A model generated the notes under the pieces. The model did no database searches. It was given only the letters and a program-made list of their open reading frames with translations, and was not told where the DNA came from. 64,000 nucleotides of DNA from Pycnococcus provasolii (taxonomy: Eukaryota; Chlorophyta; Pseudoscourfieldiophyceae; Pseudoscourfieldiales; Pycnococcaceae): contig OW568898.1 of assembly GCA_938743325.2 (NCBI GenBank), forward strand, positions 310,189-374,188, written 5' to 3'. Positions 9,956 through 21,156 of this stretch are shown piece after piece (within the stretch, counting starts at the first letter, position 1; each line of letters opens with the position of its first letter). A program made the position numbers and the translations under genes.

Positions 9956-12058
9956 ATGATGATTAGGACATCGGCTTGCTTACTATGCTTCTTATTCTGG
10001 ATGGCCGCAACTTCCACCATCACTATTGGTGCGGCGGCGGCGGCGTCGTCGACTTCTTCCGAAGTTTCGTCGGAGGGTGGGGATGGCGCAGCAGGCTCAT
10101 CAACACCTACGCACAATCACCACCACCACCACCGCCACCACCACTCGTCGGCCGCGAGAATACACAGCGGCAGCACACGCAGCAGTCACAGCACCATATC
10201 ATCAACCACCGCCGCCGCCACTGACACTATGGAACCCACCACCACCGCTCCCGTTGTTGACCTACCCGAATCGTCCGTGCTGGAACCGTCGCACGTGCCG
10301 CACGCCATGCCCAACCAGCACTTCTTGGAAGATCCCGCCGAACGCGTCGAACGCGACGTCGCGGCACAGATTGGCGTGGACGTCGACGAGGACTGCGCAC
10401 CCACGCATGTCCTACGAAAAGACCGGTGCAAGTACGTTGGCGTCGTGCACGAGTGCCTTGCGGACGTCAACTTTGTCGACTATCTTGACGTGTACTACTG
10501 CAAGACAAACGACAGCCAAGTCGCACAGGTGCTCATGCAGCTTGCATCGTGCGCCTGGCTTGCCGTGCTCTTCCAGTGCCTTGCAGTGGTCGCCGAACGG
10601 TTTCTCGTACCCGCCATTCGCGTACTCGCCGACCACTGGAAACTCCCGCCCGATGTTGCGGGCGTCACGCTGCTATCGATGGCTGCGGGCGCGCCGGACA
10701 TATTCACCGAACTTGCGGCGGTCAACACCGGCGAGAAGGTGGACTACCTGCTCGCAGTCAGCTCCGTCGTCGGATCCGCGCTCTTCATCAACTGCGTCGT
10801 ATTTGCAGTCGTCTGCCTCGGCGGGGATGGCATGCGAATCCCAAATGCACGCGCGTACATTCGAGACGCAGGCACGAATCTGCTCGCGACGATCGCCGTT
10901 GCCGTCGTTTCGCAGATGAAGTCGCTCGGATGGCTGCCATCCGCACTCCTTCTGACCATGTACGTCGCGTACATCGTCGTCATCTTTGCGTTCAAGCCGT
11001 TCTTCAGCGCAGCTGGCGTCAGCCTCGAGGCTGAGTCGAGCATGGCGACGTTGACGACAACAGCGGCAGCCACAAGATCACCGGGGCGAACGCCACCTGC
11101 AAGCCCACGGGGTGTAGGTACCGCCGCTGTGGCCGCCGCCTCCACCTCCAGCCATGCCACGGATAACAGTATTACAGGGATGCTTCGTCGATTTTGGCAT
11201 CGAACGCAGGATCCGATGGCGCATCTCATAGCCCTCACGATGCCTGAGATGGCGAATACCGCATCCACGGGCATGCGGCGCATCCAGGCTGTCCGAATGG
11301 CGTTCTTCACGCCTCTGTTCCTTCTGTTCGTCATTGGATTCACGCCATCGCAGTACGGCATGCACACGTACTGCGTTGTTGCCGTGAGCTGCGTTCTTCT
11401 CTCGTGCACTCTCGTGACTCTCGCGTACGGGACGGAACAGGGGAACGACGACAACGAGGTTGACGTCGAGGCGAAGAGAAATGGCGTATCCACGAAAGAA
11501 GGTGCCGCCGGTGTGGAGACGCCCAAACCCGAGTCGCCGGAATTTGCCGTTCGCCTCGCGCTGTACATCTTCCTGATGAGTGGCTTGTGGATGAATCTTG
11601 TCGCGAATGAACTCGTCGCCGTTCTCCACGCGCTGGGACATGCCAACGGTTTGAGCCAAGACTTCCTTGGTGTATCGATTCTTGGCATCGGAGAAAGCGT
11701 TGGCGATTTCGTTGCGATGCTGACAGTTGCAAGACAAGGTGAGATTACCACCGCCATCTCGGCGTGCTTCGCTGGACCAGCATTCAACATGCTCGTCGGA
11801 CTTTCCGTGGCATTTCTCTACTACATTGCCGTGCATCAGACTCCCGCGGGATCGAGTGGGCCTGCCACACGTATCCGCACCGAGTCCACTCCGCTGCTTA
11901 CCACCCTGCTCCTCTTCACGATTGCCGTGAATTCATACGCGCTCATCGCCGTTCCGCTCGCGCATGAATACAAGCTCACGCGACGACTTGGCGTCGGATG
12001 CCTGCTTGCGTATGGCGCATTCCTTGTCGCCGCTGCCATAATCGCGCACTACGAATAA
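9956..12058 (+). CDS. CCX/NCLX-type cation/Ca2+ exchanger
   Basis: 700 residues from the first ATG, which opens a hydrophobic signal/anchor (MMIRTSACLLCFLFW). After a His/Ser/Thr-rich, probably lumenal region comes a Cys-containing segment. The first Na_Ca_ex half carries the alpha-1 motif LLSMAAGAPDIFTELAAV near 240-257. A cytosolic loop rich in Thr/Ala/Pro and charged residues follows, then a second half with the alpha-2 motif GIGESVGDFVAM (near 579) and AISACFAGPAFNMLVG. GAPD in alpha-1 and GES-GDF in alpha-2 are typical of the CCX/NCLX (NCKX6) branch, which exchanges Na+ or K+ for Ca2+ in plants, animals and algae. The membrane (plasma, vacuole or mitochondrion) cannot be told. TGTAA lies 28 bases after the stop. 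Confidence 0.9.
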   Translation: MMIRTSACLLCFLFWMAATSTITIGAAAAASSTSSEVSSEGGDGAAGSSTPTHNHHHHHRHHHSSAARIHSGSTRSSHSTISSTTAAATDTMEPTTTAPVVDLPESSVLEPSHVPHAMPNQHFLEDPAERVERDVAAQIGVDVDEDCAPTHVLRKDRCKYVGVVHECLADVNFVDYLDVYYCKTNDSQVAQVLMQLASCAWLAVLFQCLAVVAERFLVPAIRVLADHWKLPPDVAGVTLLSMAAGAPDIFTELAAVNTGEKVDYLLAVSSVVGSALFINCVVFAVVCLGGDGMRIPNARAYIRDAGTNLLATIAVAVVSQMKSLGWLPSALLLTMYVAYIVVIFAFKPFFSAAGVSLEAESSMATLTTTAAATRSPGRTPPASPRGVGTAAVAAASTSSHATDNSITGMLRRFWHRTQDPMAHLIALTMPEMANTASTGMRRIQAVRMAFFTPLFLLFVIGFTPSQYGMHTYCVVAVSCVLLSCTLVTLAYGTEQGNDDNEVDVEAKRNGVSTKEGAAGVETPKPESPEFAVRLALYIFLMSGLWMNLVANELVAVLHALGHANGLSQDFLGVSILGIGESVGDFVAMLTVARQGEITTAISACFAGPAFNMLVGLSVAFLYYIAVHQTPAGSSGPATRIRTESTPLLTTLLLFTIAVNSYALIAVPLAHEYKLTRRLGVGCLLAYGAFLVAAAIIAHYE

Positions 12059-12226
12059 GGGACTGACTGTACCAATACATCTATCTGTAAAGTAAATTGA
12101 TCTTTCCATAAAGCACTCGTCTGAAGCATGGGGAGTGGGAATCATGTCGTCTAACTACCTTAGACGACGACCATACAGTAGTTGGACAAAGTAAACCCAG
12201 TTCCATTACTGAATTTTTTCGCGACC

Positions 12227-15200
12227 TTAGTCAGCAGGAGCAGCAGCTGCAGCACCTGCGCCCGCGCCTGCGCCAGCTTCGGGTTGATTCGGAAGATCTT
12301 CGGGAACGGGATATCCCATGCGTTGCCACAGAGGGTGCATGCCCGCGCCACCTAGTGCGCCAACCACGTTGGGGTCGGTGTGCTGCGGCGGAGGGGGATA
12401 AGCATGCTCAAGGAATGGCTGCATCATTCCAAGCATCCGCGCATATTCGTTCGGGGATGCGGCACCGAAGGCATACGCTGGCGGATACGATGTGGCAAGG
12501 CCGTCGGGCGTGGGGTAGTGTGGCACGCCTCCCATTGGAGGGGGCACTCCCGGCGGCATGGGCATGGGAAAGGGCATGCCCCGCTCGTATGCGAGACGGC
12601 GAAGCTTCTCAAGCTCCTCCATCCCGTATGCAACGTCAGGACGAGGGTAACGTTTCTCGTCAGTCCCCTGCGGCTGCAGGTAGGCGTTGCCGTAAGGCAC
12701 GTCAAGATTTCGCCGGCGGTCAAGTCCCTGATAATGCTTGATTATATTCTTCTGCGCGTCCATCGCCTTGCCTATGCGATCTTTCAAATCGTCCGGTGTG
12801 ATGATGGCAGGCTTGCCATCCTTCACAGCCTCAAGCTTCGCAGTCTCCTTCTCCTTTAATCCAAGTGCGAGCGCCACCTTGTCGAGGTTGTCCTGAAGCT
12901 TCTTCTCTCGAAGGTCAATCTCGAACAGTAGCTTGTTCGTCGCCAAGTCGTTCGCCTTCTGTTGCTTCATTCGTGCCATCTTACGCTGCTGCTCAAGGTC
13001 GTACTGCTGCAAGACAAGTTCGCGCCGTTGGCGAGTCCATCTGTGGTACAAGTCAAGCTCTTCCATCTCCTTCACGGGGATTGGGTACGTATCCTCGCCA
13101 AGAGCCCCAGCCGTGCGCGATGCATCCACGGCAAAACGAGGATGCAACATTCCAGTCGGTCCGTGGTAGCGGTAGTAATCTGGTATGGTTGCAGCGAAGC
13201 GTTGAGCATCCATTCCCATCGCTCCTGGCGGCATGCCACTGGGTGGTGGCATGCCCGGGGCAGCATGCATCGGGGGCGGATGCATGCGACTTCCCATTGG
13301 CGCGGTAAGATCTGCGTAGGGATTCGGCATGTAGGGCGCGGCGGCATGAACGGTTTGGTGGGGATAGTACTGCCCGGCGCCCATCGCGGCTGTGGAATAT
13401 GCCCCGTACGATGATGCCGACGAGCGAATGTCCATCGTTGCGGCGGATCGCGACGTATCTTGCCCCGCTCGAAGAAGTGCAGCGTTGAGCGCCTGATCCA
13501 CCTGCTTCACCGCGCTGGCATCGACCTGGCCATCGGGATCGCCCTTCGCAGCCACATCCTTGAGAGCGCGTGTCAGCTCTGCGTCACGCAAGGTGGCATT
13601 CTTGCGCACTGCGTACGCGATGACATCCTCAGGTTCCATGTGGTGACCATATGCCATGGGCGGAACGCCTCCGTGAGAACCACCCTGTGCCAATCCGTAC
13701 GGATTCATCATGGGATTCATCATTCCCATTCCACGTGGATCCATGGAGTTTCCGTAGCTTAGATGGTTAGGGTACTGTGCGGCACTTTTGCCTGCTGGAT
13801 TTTGTTTCCCGCTGCCCTGAGTCTGACCAGCCGCTGCAGCTAAAATGCTCTGCAGGTTCGCAAACGAAAGCTGAAGCTGGCCAGCGCCCTGCGCGTCTGT
13901 CGACGTCGCGATGGAGCAAACGAGACGACGCTGCAGAAGGCTCAGGCCTGGCTCGAGCAGCGCTGCGTAGGCACCCACGTGGGTGGTTGGCAGTGCACGA
14001 GCGTCTACGTCGCCAAGCGTTCGCGTCGCATTTCCACCAGACGTCGGAACGCTCGGTGGTCGACCACCCGCCGCCTGCGTAGCCGAGTGCTCGAAAAGCG
14101 TCTGGGCACGTGCGGCATCCGCGCGAATTGCATGGATGACGGCGCGCGCGGCGCGCGCGGCTGGATTTTCAGCCCCACCAGCTGGCTTCGCGGCGGACTT
14201 GACCTGTCTTGCACACTCGAAGCACTCGTTGATGGAACGCATGAGCGCTTGCACGGTGAACATTCCCGCGGCTGAACTGACGCCTGCGGCACCGCTCACT
14301 CCCACCGCGGCACGCTGGGCCATCTCGGCGATGCTGCCGGCACCAGATGTGCCATGTGCTGGCACGGCGCCCGCGCCTTTCGCAACGAAGGGTGCCTCGA
14401 GATTGAGCATCTCCTCAAGAAAGCGCACGTGGCCCTTCAGCAAGTCCACGGGAATCCATTCATGCAGCGTTTCCGCGCATGCCTTGGCGGTGAGCGTGCC
14501 CGCACGTCCTGCGCGCGCGGCGAACATTTTTAGGAAGATGTGCTCACCGTCTGGCGAGCGCATGTGTTCGTCGATGAGCGCGAACACGTCCCAGTCCATC
14601 GGGCGGGCGAGCGGCCGCATTGACGGCACCACCATCTTCCCGGTGCTGTGCTGTGCGACGACCGGGCCCGTGGGTGTGAGGAATGGCGCGCCGCCAGGAA
14701 CGTCCATCTGCGTGTATCCTGCGTACGCGGGTGCAGACGTCATGTTCGTTGGCGTCTTGCGGATGGTTGGTCGCACGATGCGCATCGCCTTGCAGAACTC
14801 TCCGAACGATATGCGCCCGTCGCCGTTTCGATCGTGCGCTCCTATCGCCGCGACAGCGTACCGCCGTTCTTCCGGCGACATGCCACCTGGCACGAGCTTG
14901 TTCAGGAGGCGCACGACGCCGGTTGGCTTGAGGTACCCTTTGTTGTGAATGTCGAGCGCGTCAAAGAGCTGCTTCGCCCGTCGCATATCCCCTCTGATGC
15001 GTCCTCCGAGCTTTTCGAACACCTCGGGTGGCTGGCCATCCGCGTGTCGTCCAGGGCCGCCGTGTCGTCCAGCGGTAAGACCAGGGCGCGCAGCTCCCTG
15101 CAGCGAAGCCGCCGCCTCCTGCGCCTGCCTGACAGCCCTTTGAAACTCGTGCAGGCTGACTCCCGCGTCACCCGTCGTTCCCGCCGTCTTGTGGTACTCG

Positions 15201-15781
15201 CCGTCGAGCGCCGCGAACGCGGCGAAGACGTGCTCTCGTTCACCCGTCGTGAGTTCCGGCGCAATTTGCCCGAGCAGTACACCAAGTTCATCTTTGGAGA
15301 GCACACCGTCGCCGTTCGTGTCGAGTCGTTGGAACAGAGCAGGCAGCGTCGTGTGGCTTGTGGATATGTACTTGTTAAGTCGCGTGAACACGTCGTGGCT
15401 CACGGACTTGCGAACGACGCCATTCTCGTCGACACTTAGGAATGAAATAAAAAAAGTGTAAGTGTAAGGTGAAGCAAAAAGCACAACATTCACATTCGCA
15501 AACAAACAAACCTACCTTCCGTAGAGGATGGGTTCCCCCATGGCACCTTGCCCTTGTTTTGCAATGCTAGACGCGGACGCCTGCGCTGGAACATACGCCA
15601 AAGATGTCGTTCGGTCAACGTACAGTGTTAACGCGCCGTGACGAACCGGATCCAAAAGCCAAACACCATTACCACTATTATTGGAGGAGGAGGAGTCCCC
15701 CATTGAGGTATTCAAGGTGGAATTCAAGGTCTGACCTGGTGCTGCTGTTAACGAGAGCGAGTAGGGAGGCACACCCGCCAT
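12227..15781 (-). CDS. Large EF-hand protein, two exons
   Basis: Two exons, 15781-15516 and 15434-12227, give 1157 residues. The ATG at 15781 has a good context (GCCATGG). EF-hand-like pairs fill the first ~350 residues: a canonical loop DTNGDGVLSKDE, a degenerate one around DIHNKGYLKP, and a canonical DRNGDGRISFGE. The middle is Ala/Gly-rich with helical stretches; a Met/Pro/Tyr/Gly-rich region (MNPMMNPYG, PPPMHAAPGMPPP) follows. A coiled-coil block of about 90 residues (RQRRELVLQQYDLEQQRK onward) precedes a Pro-rich tail ending in Gly/Ala repeats. No family beyond EF-hand was recognised; scaffold-like calcium-binding proteins of cilia and basal bodies have a comparable make-up, but this is speculation. 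Confidence 0.83.
15435..15515 (-). other. 81-bp GT-AG intron of the EF-hand gene
   Basis: Donor AG|GTAGGT at 15515 and acceptor CCTAAG| ending at 15435, preceded by a pyrimidine-rich stretch. Without removal the first exon runs into a stop right after the donor. Splicing joins a split Ser codon and leads straight into DENGVVRKS and the first EF-hand region. Confidence 0.82.
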
Positions 15782-16846
15782 GGCCTCTAAAAACTGCGAG
15801 ACGAGAAAGAAAAAAAAGGCCGCGTCAAGTTTTCTTTGCCACTAGTGAAGGGAACTGTCAGCAAGCACGCACGAAGCAGGCCGGCCTTTGAAAGCCTGCT
15901 TTGAAGTTTGTTTGAACGCCGATTATTTTGAATTCCCGTGCACTGGTTAGGGTTACGATCGGGTTAGGGGTTAGGGTTAGGGTTAGGGCTAGGGGGGTGC
16001 GTCTTTCGCTCCCATCCTCCCAGGGTGCTCGCTGGGACGGTGGGACCCATCTATCTCGCCAGTACTGTAAACAGAACTTTTAGTGTCGTCGAGTCGTCGA
16101 CCAGCCAATTGCTTGAAAGTTGAAACTTGCCAGCCAGCGACAGGGGCGACCAACCTTCGCTCCTCTGCCCGACCTCTGGTAGGGTAGTCTGGTGTCTGGG
16201 TCTCTGGCAGCCTAACCTTAGGAGGAGAGATTGTACTGGCAAGAGATTGCTCGACGTCAAGGGAAGACGAGTTGAGATTGTAGGGTGCACACTGCACAGT
16301 GTACAGTACACGGCTCATCGTCCATTGGATCATCTGCAAGAGGGCAAGTGCGAGAAAAAAGCGAGAAAAAAGGTCCCTGATCTCTCAACCCTCCGATGAT
16401 GGAATCCTCCCGAGAAAAGTACGAGACGCGACGAGTCGATGGATCATGGAACGAACAAACAACGAACCAACGCAAACCAACCAACGAACCAACCTTCTTA
16501 TCATATCAGCGCGTGTCCAACAAAACTAACGCGGGTCCCACCCAACAAAGAGGATCGATTTATTTGAGGCTCACGACGCTCGCACGATTGCTCGCTGAGA
16601 GACGGGTTGCACCCTACATAGTACATACTGTTGTAATAACGATTGCACGAGGAGCTGCGCACGCCCGATTACGAGTCTTCTCCGGGAGTTCCGGCTGTCT
16701 GAGGATCCTGTCCGCGGTTCCGGCGAGGTTGTACAACGAACTCCACGGGTGACAGGGTGACGCGGATAAAAGCATAGCCCAAGGCCAAGGGGGTTGTTGG
16801 AAAAACAAAACAACCGACCTTAAGGTAGACTAGGCAACCTAACCCT
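15782..16846. other. Spacer between the EF-hand gene and the DIRS element
   Basis: No supported gene in ~1.06 kb. It contains the EF-hand promoter and, at 15945-15992, a telomere-like tract of about seven imperfect GGGTTA units roughly 165-210 bases upstream of the ATG. The rest is AT-richer and shows no coding signal on either strand. Confidence 0.6.
15945..15992. promoter_or_regulatory. Telomere-like GGGTTA tract
   Basis: Imperfect tandem GGGTTA/GGGGTTA units, the longest such run in the window. It could be an interstitial telomeric scar or a telo-box-like promoter element of the EF-hand gene. Confidence 0.35.
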
Positions 16847-16974
16847 TTTTCTTGCTCTCCTAGACGGTGTGGAGGAGAGTGTCCCTCAGCCAAACCCAAA
16901 GCCTGCTCAAAAACCCGATAACCTCTCCAGCCTGTCAGTTCACGCGCGAACACGTGAGCTGACGGCTGCCCGCC
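16847..16974 (-). repeat. DIRS split repeat B2 (outer terminal copy)
   Basis: 128-bp copy of the repeat at 17308-17435, beginning TTTTCTTGCTCTCCTAGACG. It is the outer end of the element on its 3' side. Confidence 0.85.
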
Positions 16975-16988
16975 GGGCGGGTGGGTGG

Positions 16989-17308
16989 GTGTATTAAAAG
17001 AAATATGAACCCAATATTCCCTCTCCCTCTTCCCTCGAGCCGAACCGCAGTGAGTCACCGCGCTAAGAGGCGGCCGTGCCTCAAGGGGTATCCCCCCCTG
17101 CTGTGCGTGCTCTGTGTTCCCCTGTCGTGTTCCCTTAGAGTGTTGTTCCGGTGTCCCCTCCCGTAGGTGTCGTCCATTCGTCGTGCCGCTGGCAACCCTA
17201 GAAAGGCCAACCACGCAGCATTAGAACCCTGTTCCCGGCTGCTGCGAAAACGGCGGTTTATGCGCGTCTCGCGCGCTCGCCACTCCAAACCCTGCTCCGC
17301 TCTATTCT
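16989..17308 (-). repeat. DIRS split repeat A2
   Basis: 320-bp direct copy of 27208-27527, beginning GTGTATTAAAAGAAATATGA and ending CTCTATTCT. It lies between B2 and B1, with a 14-base G-rich spacer (16975-16988) on the B2 side. Confidence 0.87.
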
Positions 17309-17435
17309 TTTCTTGCTCTCCTAGACGGTGTGGAGGAGAGTGTCCCTCAGCCAAACCCAAAGCCTGCTCAAAAACCCGATAACCTCTCCAGCCTGTCAGT
17401 TCACGCGCGAACACGTGAGCTGACGGCTGCCCGCC
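17308..17435 (-). repeat. DIRS split repeat B1
   Basis: 128-bp direct copy of 16847-16974, directly abutting A2 and following the tyrosine recombinase frame, as expected for split direct repeats. Confidence 0.87.
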
Positions 17436-17468
17436 AATTCAGCACCAACAAGGGAGGGTGGGTGGGAA

Positions 17469-18887
17469 TTAGACGGCTTGAGGTGGAGCGCCCAAGCGCG
17501 AAAGCCCAAGTCGCTCGCCCAGGTGTTCAAGAGCATAGAGGATGGTGGTCGGATCAGTCTGGAAGTAAAGATCGACCGCATCCCGCTTTAGGAACCAGCC
17601 CCCCGCGTCAGCAATGACGCGACGACACCAACCATCGTTCCAGAGCGCTTCCGCGAGAGTTTTGCGGCCGCTATGCGACGCCACGAGGCGGTCGTGCTCA
17701 GATGGAAAAAGGCGCTTGAACGTGTCGCGCCAGATGCGTGCGAAACCCGTGAATGCGTTAGAGAAAAACTTCGGGGCTGGTTTGTCAGCTTTAGGCGCGC
17801 AGAGTAGGAAGCTCCCAGAGGGAGGTTGCGCGATGAGCAGATACTCCTCCAGTCTGCGGAGAAGGGAGTAGTCCAATGTAGCAATGTATTCGGGGACGTA
17901 GCCAAAGCGTTCCCGCCCCAATTTGAGATTTTTGTCAGAGTCAACGCGAATGCGGATGAACCGTTTGCCGCGAGCGTCGACGTGGATCTGCACATCACTT
18001 TCAGGGAGGGTGTGGATGAGATTTCCACGAATCTCGTAAAAGATGATGAGGCTCTTTGCTGCTCGTTGTCGCAGCATTCCCAGCAGTGGGAATGCAATGC
18101 AGAGCTCGTGGAAGCGGCCGCGAACTGTGTGCGGGAAAGCATGGAGCATTTTCTTCGCTTCCTGGAGCGTTAGAGCCACCGTGGCTTTGGACTTCTTCTT
18201 GTAGTTGGATTGCAGAGTCGATAGGAGTGCATTGATACTCCAGTCACGTAACGGGGAGAATGGTGGGAGAGTCTGTTGAGGGCACGCGATGCGTGCCATG
18301 TCATAGACCTCAGAGCACCATGCGTCAATGCCCATGACGTGGTTCGAAACGGTAGTAGCATCCAGTTGCCGATGAGAGAGTTCAAATATGATGAAGTCCC
18401 GAACTGTGCCGGGGTGCGGCGGAAATGCCGTCGTAGCGTACATCGTACAGAAGCGTTGGTATGCCCCGAGTCCGTTGCGATGTTGGGCGCGCGTCCCGGA
18501 GCGTTTCGTGCGTGAGTAAACAAGCAGAAAAGCACGGGCCAGCCCGTTGCGCAAGCGCGTGCGAAGGCGCTGCGCTTGCGATGATACTGGGATGTCATGC
18601 ACCGCGTGTAGCGACGCGATGCACGCGTCGCACACGATGAGCATGCCAAGCGGATGGTGGTTCCATCCATGACATCCCGTGCGGTCGCAGAAACTCCTCC
18701 GACAATGCAGACAGAAGAAGCGTGTCTCTGTGAGCGTCGCCCGACAGGACTGGCATGTTTCTGTGTGGTGTAATGTTTCGAGCGCCGTGCGTATGAAGAG
18801 ACGCATGTCGTGCGCTGCGTGGTGGGATGTGAGTGAGTACAACCGGCCATTGGGTGCTGCGACGAACTTGGCGAAAGTCGCCTTCAC
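17469..18887 (-). CDS. DIRS tyrosine recombinase
   Basis: About 470 residues. The C-terminal part carries the phage-integrase-type catalytic pattern: an Arg in the first box (FPLLGMLRQRAA), HSGRK as the His-x-x-Arg box, and a Tyr in DLYFQTDPTT near the end. The N-terminal part holds Cys/His pairs (CRATL, CLHCRRSFC) like a zinc-binding module. In DIRS elements this enzyme integrates the circular DNA copy. It overlaps the upstream frame, a common arrangement in the order. Part of a fossil element. Confidence 0.8.
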   Translation of the reverse strand: MKATFAKFVAAPNGRLYSLTSHHAAHDMRLFIRTALETLHHTETCQSCRATLTETRFFCLHCRRSFCDRTGCHGWNHHPLGMLIVCDACIASLHAVHDIPVSSQAQRLRTRLRNGLARAFLLVYSRTKRSGTRAQHRNGLGAYQRFCTMYATTAFPPHPGTVRDFIIFELSHRQLDATTVSNHVMGIDAWCSEVYDMARIACPQQTLPPFSPLRDWSINALLSTLQSNYKKKSKATVALTLQEAKKMLHAFPHTVRGRFHELCIAFPLLGMLRQRAAKSLIIFYEIRGNLIHTLPESDVQIHVDARGKRFIRIRVDSDKNLKLGRERFGYVPEYIATLDYSLLRRLEEYLLIAQPPSGSFLLCAPKADKPAPKFFSNAFTGFARIWRDTFKRLFPSEHDRLVASHSGRKTLAEALWNDGWCRRVIADAGGWFLKRDAVDLYFQTDPTTILYALEHLGERLGLSRLGAPPQAV

Positions 18888-20466
18888 GTGCGGAGCGCGG
18901 AGGCGTTGTAAAGAGCTGAGCTCCCGCTGGGTATACTGCGATCACTTGCTGTCCCTTAAGTGCCCTCCACCATGAAGCCGTTGTCCATGCCGGGAGAACG
19001 AAGACTGCCGAGGTATCGGCGGGGGATGCAAAGTGTTCCGCCCACGCGTGCTGCAGTATCTCTGAAATGATATCCGCGCGGTAAGGCGGGTTGCACCATA
19101 CTCGACGGTGACGCCAGCTTTGAGCAGTGCACGGTTCGACGATGCTCCAGAAGCGAGGGCACATGGCATTATTTCCCAAGGGATGAGCACACGCGTCCAC
19201 GTCGAATTCTCCGAAGGTATTTTCGACCCATTCAAAGACGTCCTGACGCATGCACCAGTCGTCGCGTTCGAACGAAGGGGTGAACTGTCGCGAGAGCTGA
19301 TCCGCGAGCTGATTGTCCACGCCTCGAATGTGCTGCGCAGCGACGTCGAGATGGTACTTATCAATGACTGCATTGAGGCGTTGAATGAGGGCTTGGTATG
19401 CTTCCACTGCACTTGCCCGCTTGTTGAAAACGGCCATGGTCGTCGTGTTATCCGTGCGGAGCAAGACGCGCGTGGGATTTGACGGCACGCCGGCGAGGCA
19501 TGGGGCCCATAGCTCCAGTGCTCGCACTGCCGTGTCGAGTTCACGGAAGTTGCTGGTGGGGCGAGAGTTCCCGTCGTACTTGTGTTGGAAGCGGTGTGGA
19601 CCGTACCAGCCTCCTCCGCCGATGCCCGCAGCGTCAGTCGTGATGACATGCACCGATGGGTCAGACGGGAGTGTGCAGAGCTGCTGTTCCTCCACGTCAG
19701 CCGGTACGTCAATGCCTCCTTTCCATAGGCCGGTACCCGGATAAAATGCACGTGTCAGATGACCATGATTGAGTGCCTCAAGCCACCAATGTAAGTCCTG
19801 GCGAATCTGCGGCGTGATGCGCACGTGAGCCATGTCGCTCCAGCTCAATGCGTAATCCCACCAAGGGATGTTTTCGATGATGTCGTAGAGAGAGCGGTAC
19901 ATGGCTGTGAGTCGAGCTTGTCCTCCCGGCAGCACCATGGTGGTCCATTGTAGCTTGCCAGCGATGGATGCAAGCTGAAGCCGTGTGATTTTGTCGTCGC
20001 TGTTCTCGAGGCATGCCCGAATGGTGTCGGAGTAGTCCGTGCGGCGCTGATCTGAAATTGTTATGTGGCGCCGCTCGGTGTCGATGACGACTCCACAGTA
20101 CTCCTGGCGCTTAGACGGCAGGTCAACCTTCGTGGGATTTACGTCGACGCCGGCGCGGCGAAGCAGCGTAAGAACGCCGTCCAGCATATCGAGGGCGTCT
20201 TCGTATTCGACGTGGGACGCGATGCTTATCTTGAAATCGTCGAGGTATGCCCCTACCACGCGAAAGTCCTTTGAGCAGTGGCGTCGTTTGCAAAACGATA
20301 ATGCATGCTGCTGAAGGATCCGTTTGAAAGTGAGCGCCCAGCGCTGGGCGATGGTGGGTGCTTGCGTGCCGCCGAAAAGATAGTAGCGGGCACGAAAGAA
20401 ACCCCGTTCAGCCGTGTCGTGGAGAGTGAACAGGTCGGCGTTGGTGAGAATCAGTGAACCCCCCAA
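18595..20466 (-). CDS. DIRS reverse transcriptase - RNase H - adenine methyltransferase-like polyprotein region
   Basis: The frame shows the reverse transcriptase box VGAYLDDFKI, the DIRS-type continuation PTKVDLPSKRQEYCGVVID, then an RNase H domain (TTDAAGIGGGGWYG, RTDNTTTM, IRGVDNQLADQLSR). A domain with VWCNPPY (motif IV of Dam-like N6-adenine methyltransferases) and FDVDACAHPLG follows; this methyltransferase-like domain is a known hallmark of DIRS and PAT elements. It belongs to the retrotransposon, not to the host. Confidence 0.82.
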   Translation of the reverse strand: MGGSLILTNADLFTLHDTAERGFFRARYYLFGGTQAPTIAQRWALTFKRILQQHALSFCKRRHCSKDFRVVGAYLDDFKISIASHVEYEDALDMLDGVLTLLRRAGVDVNPTKVDLPSKRQEYCGVVIDTERRHITISDQRRTDYSDTIRACLENSDDKITRLQLASIAGKLQWTTMVLPGGQARLTAMYRSLYDIIENIPWWDYALSWSDMAHVRITPQIRQDLHWWLEALNHGHLTRAFYPGTGLWKGGIDVPADVEEQQLCTLPSDPSVHVITTDAAGIGGGGWYGPHRFQHKYDGNSRPTSNFRELDTAVRALELWAPCLAGVPSNPTRVLLRTDNTTTMAVFNKRASAVEAYQALIQRLNAVIDKYHLDVAAQHIRGVDNQLADQLSRQFTPSFERDDWCMRQDVFEWVENTFGEFDVDACAHPLGNNAMCPRFWSIVEPCTAQSWRHRRVWCNPPYRADIISEILQHAWAEHFASPADTSAVFVLPAWTTASWWRALKGQQVIAVYPAGAQLFTTPPRSAREGDFRQVRRSTQWPVVLTHIPPRSARHASLHTHGARNITPHRNMPVLSGDAHRDTLLLSALSEEFLRPHGMSWMEPPSAWHAHRVRRVHRVATRGA

Positions 20467-20935
20467 AAAGGGACGCCAGCAGTTCGTCTCCGCGCTCTTT
20501 AGCCCTCAGGTGTCGCTTAGTGTTCGCGCTAGCAAAGGCTTGCAGAGCTAGAACGTCGATCGGTTGGAGAAATCCCACCATGTACACCTCGAGCAATCTG
20601 CCTCCCAGAAAATCTCGCGATGGAGGTGTAACATGTTCTAGAAGATCTTGAGTTAGAGCCCTAACGTTCTGCAAGTCAGACGCCAGTGCGTTATCCCCGT
20701 GTGACACAAAGTCTTCCTGCCCGTCTGAGTTGAAGTATGCAGCCAAAGCGAACTCGCTATCGTCCGTGAGTGCTGCAAGGCCTTTCACGTCTCCGTGGTA
20801 ACGGAAGAGGCGCCCCAGCTCTGTGTTGGCGCGACGTGAAGGCTCTTCTTCCTCAGGCTGGTGGTAAGCTAGCTTCAGCGACAACAGCTCGCTGTAAGCT
20901 TGCACAGCCGTGCTGAGCTCGTGCGGCGCAACGCC

Positions 20936-20940
20936 ATAAA
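20936..20940. repeat. Target site duplication of the copia element, left copy (ATAAA)
   Basis: ATAAA directly before the left LTR, repeated at 27007-27011 directly after the right LTR. Five bases is the usual duplication length for Ty1/copia integrases. Confidence 0.88.
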
Positions 20941-21156
20941 TGTGGCAGGTGGCGCCTTGAGTTGCCGCGGTACGCTCTGCCGCGCGTACACTTACGAAGG
21001 AGTACTTAAGGTAAACCGGAAAAAGGTGAGAGTTACACGTAAAGGGAAACAAAGACAACCGTTCCTAAGGCGGCTATCCCCGGGGACTTCCCCGGGGGTC
21101 TTAGGGGTCAAGAGCCTCGTTCGGCGTTAACCACCTGAATTAGGGGTTAAGCCACA
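20941..21156 (-). repeat. Copia LTR (3' LTR for the minus-strand element)
   Basis: 216 bp, TGTGGC...GCCACA, by eye identical to 26791-27006. It contains a GC-rich palindrome-like core (CCCCGGGGACTTCCCCGGGG). Confidence 0.92.

Noticed and set aside
13983-14948. 321-codon plus-strand frame
   Set aside because: Antisense shadow of the GC-rich EF-hand gene on the minus strand.
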